Origin: Turbatrix aceti
Lineage: Eukaryota; Nematoda; Chromadorea; Rhabditida; Panagrolaimidae
DNA length: 64,000 bases
Direction: 5' to 3'
Assembly: GCA_963969345.1 (NCBI GenBank)
Contig: OZ017767.1
Location: 5,918,739-5,982,738, forward strand
Part shown: piece by piece, positions 56,446 to 64,000 of the stretch
Numbering within the stretch: position 1 is the first letter of the stretch
Layout: every line of letters begins with the position of its first letter
Made by a program: the position numbers and the translations under genes
The notes under the pieces: generated by a model
The model's input: the letters and a program-made list of their open reading frames with translations, nothing else
Databases searched by the model: none
What the model was told of the DNA's origin: nothing

Positions 56446-57546
56446 ATGGATTCTCCAGATTCTTCGCCGTATGACATCCTACTAAACTCACCTCAGCCGT
56501 CTCCGCGGAATCCTTTTTTCATAGCTAAAGATTGGATTCACACACGCAATGCTGACTTTGGCGGAGACATCAAAATTGTCGAACGCGTTGTTGACGACGC
56601 TCCAGAAACTCCTGAAGACCTTCCAGAGTGAGTTTTTCTACTTTGATGGTTCATTGATGAACGCTAGTGCTTCAGGTACATCGGGGACCGGTATCTTTCT
56701 ATTTTCTACCGTGAAGGCAATAGTGCAGGACCTGTGACTTCTGAATCCCCGGAATTGCAAGTTTTGAACTCGCCCGACGAATTTTATCCGGCTGGCAAAG
56801 TTCTTGGATTGAGGTTTTTATTTTAAATTTTTTTTTATGCATGAGAATTTTTTTTTCAGAACCAAAACTCAAGACTTTAAAGAAAGCTGGGGCGCCGTCG
56901 ACGGATTTTGGACTCACCTGACTGCTGCTGGACTCGCTCCTGTTGAAATGTGAGTTTTTGACATCTTACATTAGAGCCTTCAGAACCACCCATGTTGTCT
57001 GAATTTTTTGTTTTGACGCGATAATTGTTGAAATTCAAAATTACGATGTTTACGGTAAATTTGATTTTTTTGCCCATTTTAGGCCATTTTTTGCCTATTT
57101 TTATTTTGGTAATCAAATAATAATAATTTTTAGCCGCGCAACTTTTCACTGCATCCAGTCACCGTTGGAAAGTCGCATCCTTCGCCAGATTTTGATGCAG
57201 GAATTTTCCGGCATCCCAGACGTCCTCATCGTCACCGGCGCCGACTTTTGCATGGTGTAAGTTCGAGTTTCGACCCTTGACCGTGTCCATAATTTTTTTA
57301 AAACGAAATTTTTTTAGGCGCACGTTTGGCAAGTTTTTTGCCTCCTTGAGTCGCAAAAAGTTCGGACGTTCGCTCGAGTCAGCGTACGAGTTGACGGAAC
57401 TCGCGGCTAAAGTTCATCACGTGGCGCTTCAAATCTGCGACGACCGCCATCCGGCAAAAATGACTGAGGCACTTGACAAAACTTACTGCGAGGTAGCACG
57501 CGTCATCGAAGACGAGGACCCCGATGGGGATAATGATGACGAATAA
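56446..57546 (+). CDS. Unrecognised 253-residue protein, five exons
   Basis: Exons are 56446-56627, 56676-56813, 56860-56949, 57134-57256 and 57318-57546. Phases 2-2-2-2 and good GTGAG/GTAAG and TTTCAG/TTTTAG signals support the model. An N-terminal Pro/Ser-rich segment is followed by a compact part (GAVDGFWTHLTAAGLAPVEI, FHCIQSPLESRILRQILMQE, FSGIPDVLIVTGADFCMVR, LTELAAKVHHVALQICDDRH) and a strongly acidic tail DEDPDGDNDDE. No signal peptide or membrane span, so it is probably nuclear or cytosolic. I recognise no family. It lies divergent from SAYSD1, with starts about 320 bases apart. Confidence 0.78.
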
Positions 57547-58471
57547 ATTGTTGATCTTGAGTTCTGGGTTCCGTCATCTGTCGGCGAATACGTGAGTTGT
57601 TGCATTTTGGATTTGAATTGTTCGTGGGCTTTGTTGTCTACTTCATGCCTTTTTTGGGCCTGCAGAATCCTGCAGAGGAGGGAAATTACATTCGCTTCAG
57701 TTTTTTCTTTGTTTACGGACAAGGTGGGAGGCAGCGAGATGCTTGTTGTTTTTTTCTGATTGCATCTTTCTCATGACCGTCAATTTACCCATGTGAACCA
57801 GGGAGTGTTTCTTTGGAGACATTATTCTTCATTCCGGTCGGGCGTCGAATAAGGCATAAAGATATTTCGGAGTATAGCCCCATTAAAAGGCCTCTGGCGC
57901 AAACAGAACTATTTAACTGACTTTTTGTGGCGCATGGGAAATTGCCCCGGAGCACAATGCGCATGCGCAGTCGTGATCTCGCTTACGAAAGCAAGCTCCG
58001 CCGGACGTTTTTGTAAGCTCGACAGAGACAGATTCTCGGAAGACAAAACATAAGTCTCGTGAGATTTTTTTTTGTATAGCTGTGCTCAGATTGAATGACA
58101 TCAGATTGGTGTCCTACAACGAAAATTCTGAGATGTTTGTTCTTGCACAGAAATTCAGCAAGCTTCCGTAGTTTTCTATTTTTAGCGCCCGGACATGTTT
58201 TATACCCAAATCCACAGAATTCCTGCAGGATTCGGGTATAGTGTTTCCGTCAACTTCGTTATCACAGCTCACTTCCTCGAAAAGTAGATAGCAATAAAGC
58301 AACAGAGCAAACTTTATTATTCCTTTTGGACACAAAACGACAGACAAAAAAAACACGGAATGGAGTTGAATGGAGCGTGACAGAAGAGTTGCCGTGGTCG
58401 GTGGTGGGGGGTGGGGGTCGGTCGGAGCAGTAGTGAGACGACGTGCCGGGTGGGTTGGTCAGTTGAGTGGA
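57547..58471. other. Spacer before flp-21
   Basis: No exon is visible. A minus-strand AATAAA (complement of TTTATT at 58314-58319) probably ends the flp-21 transcript. Confidence 0.5.
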
Positions 58472-58747
58472 TCAACCGAAGCGCAGGGGTCGGGGGCCGA
58501 GGCCGCGCTTGATGTAGCTCTTGTCATCGATGTCGAAATCACCGCCGCCGACGCGTCGCTGCTCGTTATCCAAATAACGCTCTGCCAAGCTTGGCCGGAA
58601 GAAGAAGCGGGGATCCATGATGCGGGGCACGCCCGCGGCTTCTGACCAGTGGGGAGCGGCTGTCGAGAAGGCGACCACCACTGCGAGGAAGAAGAACGCT
58701 ACCACCCACGTGCTGAGGGCGCCTGACGAGGAAGATGAAGATGTCAT
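58472..58747 (-). CDS. flp-21: FLP-21 neuropeptide precursor
   Basis: A single exon of 91 residues. The signal segment is about residues 12-31 (STWVVAFFFLAVVVAFSTAA). A Lys-Arg site at 80-81 frees the C-terminal GLGPRPLRFG, which after amidation is GLGPRPLRF-NH2. That decapeptide precursor is known as the single product of C. elegans flp-21, a ligand of the NPR-1 receptor that influences aggregation and oxygen responses. The spacer contains further basic residues (NEQRR) but no second RFG. The perfect match of the peptide and the precursor layout make the identification firm. Confidence 0.93.
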   Translation of the reverse strand: MTSSSSSSGALSTWVVAFFFLAVVVAFSTAAPHWSEAAGVPRIMDPRFFFRPSLAERYLDNEQRRVGGGDFDIDDKSYIKRGLGPRPLRFG

Positions 58748-59737
58748 GACTGATTTATTGCTTAATTGGAGCCGATGGGGTCGGACTGCTTCTGCAAAGG
58801 CAACAAAGGATGTATAATACGTGCGCGATCAAAAAAGCTTTAAGGAAGAAACAGGGGCACGAAAGGGATACTGTAGGTTGGAGGACACGGAGAGAATTTC
58901 TCAAAACACCCGACCACATGACTGGATGCGGGTTGACGCAAAATGACCGTGGTGTGGAGTCTGCGGGAAGGTTGACTTATGGGCATTCCCACAACCACAA
59001 CCGCCTGCACGGACGCTTTTGTGCCGTCGCGGACACAGCTGAAAGGGCCATCGGGGGAGAGGGCGGACACCGGGGTGAGTAAGTTGAAGAAACTCGCACA
59101 CGATGCCTGCCCAAAAATAAATACATCAGTGATTTTCGAAAAAAACACGCCCTCTTTTCGGCCACGGCCGTGGACGCCGAAAGCGTGAGTGTGTGCCCCG
59201 AAAAAAAACGCCCCAAAAAAACGGTGGAGGAGGCGTGAAAACTCTCACGTCCAGAAAACTGACTGATTCATTGGGTGTTGGTTGATTCACATCTGACGGG
59301 AACCACAAAAAAAACGGATGGAGTTTGATGCATCGTTTTTGTGAATATTAGGACGGATAATTGACAGCCATGCATCTTTGTCGGAATCTTCACGTCGGTG
59401 CACTTCCTTGTCAGCGCTGAAGCGAGTCCGCCCTTTTTTGAAGCCCTGAATTGAGGCAAAATCCAGTGCTTACGTGCACAGAAGAGTTGTAGGGAAAACT
59501 GGCACTGGCTGCACCTTATGTTAGACAACATTTTATTGTAGTGACGTTTGTATGTTGTCCGCGCACTTTTGTTATGTATGTATTATTGCTCGGATTGTAT
59601 CCTGGTCTGGGAAACTCCTGCTGCACTCGTCATTATTATACTTTCTGGACGGGAAGGTAAGTGTGGACCAACTTGGAGAAAAATTGACTTTGAATTTCGA
59701 ATTTTTTGATTTCGGGAGTCGACTTTTTGACTTATGA
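58748..59737. other. Spacer upstream of flp-21
   Basis: No exon is recognised. It presumably holds the flp-21 promoter and ends at the family-A repeat copy. Confidence 0.5.
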
Positions 59738-59988
59738 TCAGAATTTACTCATTTGGACCAAAATTCGATTTTCATTGATACCGGTTCAAAAAAATTTTTT
59801 TTAATGCACAAAAAACACCAAAACGTAAGAAATTTCTTGAATTTATGAATTTTGAACAAATAATACTCAAAAATGATAAAAATAGCGAATTTTACCCAAA
59901 AAAAGGGTATATTTTCTTCAAACGATTCTTCGAAATCGACTCCGACTCTCAACTTCCGATTCTGTAGTCAAAGTCGGTGGAACACTGC
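59738..59988. repeat. Family-A dispersed repeat copy next to the ADH fragment
   Basis: Carries ATACTCAAAAATGATAAAAA, GAATTTTACCCAAAAAAAGG, TCCGACTCTCAACTTCCGAT and the terminal AAGTCGGTGGAACACT..GC shared with the copy ending at 10310. Confidence 0.75.
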
Positions 59989-59992
59989 GCTC

Positions 59993-60185
59993 GAGTACTT
60001 CACGATGGCTAGTAGTTCATTAGCGCCGGGAAGTTGGACGCAGCACGGGGAGCTTGGCGTACCCCTCGATGACCTTGGCCCGTTGCAACTTTGGCAGGGT
60101 CGCAATGGCATCGACCGCCCGGGCCGCTACGACGAGATGATGGCACAAGATGGACGACAGACAAGTCACCAATGCCATTACATAA
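59993..60185 (-). pseudogene. Decayed partial copy of the ADH 5' exon
   Basis: On the minus strand it aligns with codons 1 to about 70 of the ADH gene that starts at 61526. Shared stretches include CATCATCTCGTCGTAGCGGC, GCCATNNCGACCCTGCCA, TTGCAACGGGCC and CCCGGCGCTAATGAACTACT. It has lost an internal stretch after codon 11 and is shifted out of frame so that a stop follows. The similarity ends at GTGAAGTACTC, five bases before the family-A repeat end. Confidence 0.85.
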
Positions 60186-60337
60186 CCCCCGATCGTTTAC
60201 AGTTTTCCCTGGCCCCGCTTGTACCGCGCTACGTGCACCCGCATCTCTGGTTTACCTTGACAACCTCTGATTATTAGTGATACACGATGTACAAAACCCT
60301 AGCAGTTAGGATAGATAAGAAGATATAAAAGAGCAAG

Positions 60338-61526
60338 TTACTTGCTGATGTCGACGACAACGCGGCCCCGGATTTTGTGATCCATCATATCCTTGTAGAT
60401 CTCCGGCAGATCAGAGAGCCCCCTCAACTGGATGGGGCACTTGATGAGGCCGCGGGCGAAGAAGTCAATGGCTTCGTCCGCGTCTTGCTGGTTGCCGACG
60501 TAGCTGCCCCTGATCGTGACGGCACGCAGGACAGTGTCAGCGACGTCTGCGCTGATCTTGGCGTTCTCCGGCAGACTGATGAGCACTACCGTGCCTCGTG
60601 TCCGCACGTACCGGCACGCGTCTTCCATTGGCTTGACTGCGGGCGCGATGTGGAGCACGCCGTGCGCGCCGCCCTTCGAAATCTCTCGGACGTGTTCGAC
60701 GATGTCGGGCGTCTTTCCGCCATCGATGTAAAAGTCAGCGCCGAGATTGCGGCAGAGTTCTTCCTTGTCAGCGCCGAGGTCGATCGCGATCACCTGCATG
60801 CCCATCGCCTTGGCGTACTGGATCGCGAGGGAACCCAGCCCTCCCGAGGCGCCGTTGATGGCTATGATTTGGCCGGGGACGACTCGGGATTCCTTCAGGC
60901 CTCGGTACACGGTCAGACCCTGCAAAAAACTTTTTAGATGGATTTGACCGATACTTACGGCTTACGGCACAGAGGAGGGGCGCCACCTGGGAGAGATCAA
61001 CGTTTTTGGGAATCTTGGCAGCTTCAAAGGCATCGACAATCGCGTATTCCTGAAAAGTGCCATTCCTGGTGAAGCCGCTGATCTCGCTGTGCTCGCAGTT
61101 GGGCGTGAACCCGCGATGACACATCTCGCAGGTCATGCAGCTGCTGTTGATCCACTTGATGCCGGCGTAATCACCCAGTTTGAAGTGGGCCACGTTGTCT
61201 CCGACGGCTACGACGACGCCGGCGCCCTCGTGGCCTCCGATGAGCGGCGTGGGTGGGCGAACAGGCAACTCGCCATTCTGGATGTGTAGGTCAGTGTGGC
61301 AGACGCCAGAGTATTTCACGTTGACCAGTAGTTCGTTAGCGCCGGGTAGTTGGACGGGGACATCGGTACGCAGGACGGGAGGCCTGCCGTACTCCTCGAT
61401 GACCTGGGCCCGTTGCAACTCTGGCAGGGTCGGGATGGCGTGGACTGCCCGGGCCGCTACGACGAGATGATGGCGCAGGGCTCCGCCGGGAAAGATGGAC
61501 GAAAGACGGGCCGCCAATGATGCCAT
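60338..61526 (-). CDS. Zinc alcohol dehydrogenase (SODH/ADH family)
   Basis: Exons are 60966-61526 and 60338-60919; 380 residues. Zn-dependent medium-chain dehydrogenase. Catalytic zinc ligands are in SGVCHTDLHI and GGHEGAG, the structural zinc Cys set is CMTCEMCHRGFTPNC, and NAD binding is in NGASGGLGSLAIQYAKAMG followed by the acidic AIDLGADKEE that favours NAD over NADP. The C-terminal dimer part ends IRGRVVVDIS. Relatives are nematode sodh genes and yeast-type ADH. About 35 extra residues at the N-terminus (MASLAARLSSIFPGGALRHH) are Arg/Ala/Ser-rich and free of acids, so they look like a mitochondrial leader. A minus-strand TTTATAGC lies about 45 bases before the ATG. A broken copy of the first exon lies downstream at 59993-60185. 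Confidence 0.93.
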
Positions 61527-62755
61527 TACACGACGCGCGGGGTTGATGTACAAATCCACCGAACTCGCTATAAATGCCAAACCGGTTAGCGGGCAGTTGA
61601 CTTTTGGATGTTGTTTTGGATGGCTATGCAAAAAGTGGCCCGCACCGCCGCGTTAGACACGAACATCACTCTTGCACGTACGCGCAGTGGTAAAAACCAT
61701 TCCAACAGGCCTCCATTAATTTGTACCCGCCCGCGATGAAAAAGGTCGGTCGCGAGCCTGGACGCAAAAAAAACAGGCACGTTAGGGAGCTTCGCAACAC
61801 AGAGGCAGAGGCGACGACCGACTGGTCGTACAAGTCACTGCTGCGCTCGGCACGCTATAAGGACATGACGGAGTGGAGGAATAAACCCAGACGGATAATT
61901 CGCGCGCATTTACACGTCTCCATGGATTTAGCAGACGTCAAAAGTGGGGTAATGGACGGCAGCTATGTAGGAGAAGAGTCCAATAAATGCAACAGGACAG
62001 GCCAGGACGGAAACACCCGGCGCAGGCCAGGCCGGCAATCGATGTCTTTCACGCAGTGTCTTTCTTGCATACACGTCTCTAAAAAAAGCATATCTCCACA
62101 AATGTTGCCTCGGGCGTCGGCAGAATGCCAAGAAGCCAGGCGAGACAAAGGATGGAGAAAAAGCATTCAGATTTCAAAGGTTGACGGGGTCTCATTGCAA
62201 GAGACTGCGTATCACAGGACGGGAACGAACGCGCTCTGACTGTCGCTTGCTTTTCGCCGCCCCCCGCCGTCGCCGCCGCCTGCTCTGCGCCGGGCAGGCA
62301 GCGCGTCTGTTGCCGTTTGTCCTCCGCGAATGACGCTTGAGCAGGGATCGCCGCCTGCCTGCCTGTTCTGGACGCTGCCAGAATTACGCAGAGACGGGAG
62401 TTACAAATGCGATTGCTGCGGACAGGTACGTGTAGGTGTGCTTGTGACCAGAGCTCGGTGTAGAAAGTTAGTCAAGGAGCGATCGCCACGAGGTGGGCTT
62501 TGGTGCCTACACCAGCACCAGAGCTGGCTGAGCTGGCGGAGGAGAGCAGCTCGGGCGTGGGACCTGTCTGGAAGACGGTTGGATGGATGATTTGCTTTCC
62601 TTTGACTTCTCCGTGTTATCAACCACGCGTGTACCACAGGGATTTCTGTGCTTGGGTTTTTTTTTATTGACGCGTCTTCTACGCGCTAGCGGGAGTGGCG
62701 AGCACGCTGCAGCAGCGCGCTGGCGAGAGCGGGAGCAATCAGAGCACGTCCGTAC
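61527..62755. other. Spacer upstream of the ADH gene
   Basis: No exon is recognised. GC content rises after 62200, and CAGGCAGG-type repeats recur. Confidence 0.45.
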
Positions 62756-63166
62756 TAGGGTTCCCACCCCCCCTCGTTTAAATTGCGGGGGGGGATATAC
62801 GGGGGGGAAATCTTCACGGGGAGTAGAACGGGGAATTTCACGGGGGAGAAACCGTTGCGGGGGGGGGGATACGGGGGATTACGGGGGTTACGGGGGAGGT
62901 AGTTTTCCAAAAACAGTTAGATGCCCACGCGCGCTGCGCATTGCACGCATGTTGCGCTGTTTTTTGTTTTCAAAATCCGTGTTCAAGTTTATCCCGGAGT
63001 AAAATTTGTCAATGGAGGGATATAAGTTCACGGGAAGGAGATGTTCACGGGGAGTAGAACGGGGAATTTCACGGGGGAGAAACCGTTGCGGGGGGGGAAT
63101 ACGGGGGGCTCCCCGCGGGGAGCTCCCCGGGGACCCCGCGGGGAACGGGGGGGGACGGGAACCCTA
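62756..63166. mobile_element. Non-autonomous hAT-like element with G-rich core
   Basis: Ends TAGGGTTCCC at 62756-62765 and its complement GGGAACCCTA at 63157-63166, continuing imperfectly into C- and G-runs. Flanked by an exact 8-base duplication GTCCGTAC at 62748-62755 and 63167-63174. Inside, a block of about 55 bases (TTCACGGGGAGTAGAACGGG ... AAACCGTTGCGGGG) is repeated directly at about 62813 and 63045. The right end also has a CCCCGCGGGG palindrome. No transposase frame. Confidence 0.88.
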
Positions 63167-63818
63167 GTCCGTACCCGTCTTGTTTTGTACCGATTTTTAA
63201 TGGCCTCCTCCCAACTCAACTTCGAAGACTGTTTACGGTTCGTTTGTTAAAAAAAAAAACTCATTTCACCGGAAGAGTTCGAAGATCACATCGTCGTAAA
63301 TTTTTTTGGATCCAGGGACTGGCTAATTTGATCTAGCAGTCCCGAGATCGCAAGATCGGGATGCATTGTCCCCGTTGAGCTTTGAGCGTTCTCTCCTCGC
63401 GTCATCAGCGCCTGCAAACATCCTTCAGCCGTTGAACGTTGATTTGACCTTGTTGGACCCTTCAAGGAGTCGAGCCTGACTATCGCGTGCGTGCGTGTCT
63501 GCGGCTGTCGATTATCGCTCTGGCAGAAAACTGCTTCAAAAATAGGAGGTAAAGCAATAAAACAATATTAGCAACGTTTTCCGGCAGCAGCAAAAAAATG
63601 TTGTGTTTTGTTTTATTTCCTATCTTTTTTTTTCTGATGCACGTCTTTGTTCCAGTGATGATTTTTCATTCTTTTCTGCTCCTCTACGCACGCATTTTTT
63701 TAACCCCTTTCACGCACGTAAAAACGTAAAAACTTTTTTTCTTGACAAATTGTTTTTTATCAGAGATCAAAAGTGCACATGTGACATTTGGCGGAGAAGC
63801 TATGATGTATACATACGC
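63167..63818. other. Spacer left of the last gene
   Basis: AT-rich, no exon recognised; probably contains the 3'-UTR of the gene at 63819. Confidence 0.45.
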
Positions 63819-64000
63819 TCAGGCGATGGATGGCAAAAAGGCCCTTGTGTGCTGGTAGGGTGGGGGCTGCTGAGGGTTCACGCTCCCGACGGCGTGCTTG
63901 TGTGCTCGCCCCATGGCGATCTTGTCTCCGTTGGAGAGCGCGGGGAGGTAGGAAGTCATCTTTTTGGAGTGGGGCGAGACGTTGCGTGTCTCCCGGTGAT
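63819..64000 (-). CDS. 3' end of a gene cut by the window edge
   Basis: The minus-strand frame is open from 64000 to a TGA at 63819-63821: 59 codons plus two bases of a broken one. It reads ...VSPHSKKMTSYLPALSNGDK, then IAMGRAHKHAVGSVNP and a Pro/Gln-rich end QQPPPYQHTRAFLPSIA. It resembles a hydrophilic C-terminal tail. Codon use is GC3-rich like other exons here, but no family is recognisable from this part. Confidence 0.5.
   Translation of the reverse strand, partial: HRETRNVSPHSKKMTSYLPALSNGDKIAMGRAHKHAVGSVNPQQPPPYQHTRAFLPSIA

Noticed and set aside
1..64000. CRISPR arrays, bacterial operons or prophage
   Set aside because: Introns, trans-splice signals and nematode-specific families show a eukaryotic nuclear genome; no regularly spaced short repeats of CRISPR type were seen.

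Overview
This is a nuclear genomic window from a nematode. Two major sperm protein (MSP) genes, two transthyretin-like genes, a ground-like-domain gene, a precursor for the FLP-21 neuropeptide, a receptor guanylyl cyclase and many trans-splice-like acceptor sites (TTTNCAG a few bases before the ATG) are hallmarks of that phylum. Genes have short introns with GTRAG donors and T-rich TTTCAG acceptors. Exons are GC-richer than the A/T-homopolymer-rich introns and spacers. I cannot name the species. All exon joins were made by hand from splice signals, reading phase and protein-family alignment; every listed multi-exon gene keeps one open frame across its junctions.

Layout. 1-6.6 kb: a secreted Pro/Tyr-rich gene, about 4.9 kb without a recognisable gene, then a long RFamide-type neuropeptide precursor. 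6.8-17.8 kb: TMEM203 (minus), an organellar Na+/H+ exchanger of the NHE6/7/9 (nhx-5) type (plus), a TGF-beta/activin type I receptor (minus) and the Arp2/3 subunit ARPC1 (minus). 18.3-24.2 kb: four plus-strand genes in close order: RING/B-box protein, mitochondrial ribosomal protein L49, ZFYVE19/ANCHR, and a second RING/B-box protein. The two RING genes have identical internal exon lengths, so they are old duplicates. The first three genes are spaced like an operon. 24.4-30.2 kb: a tropomodulin with a long Pro/Ala and basic tail, a mostly empty GC-rich stretch, and a PAR-type bZIP factor. 31.9-38.6 kb (minus): an 11-exon receptor guanylyl cyclase and the carboxyl methyltransferase/phosphatase ARMT1. 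39.5-43.7 kb (plus): a PX-domain protein, ZPR1 and a small Rpp14/Pop5-like RNase P subunit. 44.9-53.1 kb: a ground-like protein, glycerate kinase, the MSP pair, a Gly/Pro-rich secreted peptide and the transthyretin-like pair. 54-58.7 kb: gluconokinase, two unrecognised genes, SAYSD1 and flp-21. 60-64 kb: an alcohol dehydrogenase, a decayed copy of its 5' end, and the 3' end of a gene cut by the window edge.

Mobile DNA is the second theme. Two short non-autonomous elements have readable terminal inverted repeats and exact 8-bp target duplications (38593-39131 and 62756-63166), which fits hAT-type transposition. A third (44016-44426) belongs to a GTTCG-rich family with partial copies in introns. 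There is also a roughly 250-300-bp dispersed repeat in five copies, a second small family in three copies, and a 440-bp hairpin inside an nhx-5 intron. The element at 38593 sits about 40 bases upstream of the ARMT1 start codon.

Most genes are housekeeping or conserved signalling genes. I did not find a gene cluster that forms an undescribed pathway. The best leads are the element families, the type I receptor without its GS box, the RING-gene duplication around a possible operon, the ADH pseudogene abutting a repeat, the candidate NPF-like peptide, and two well-supported genes of unknown family.
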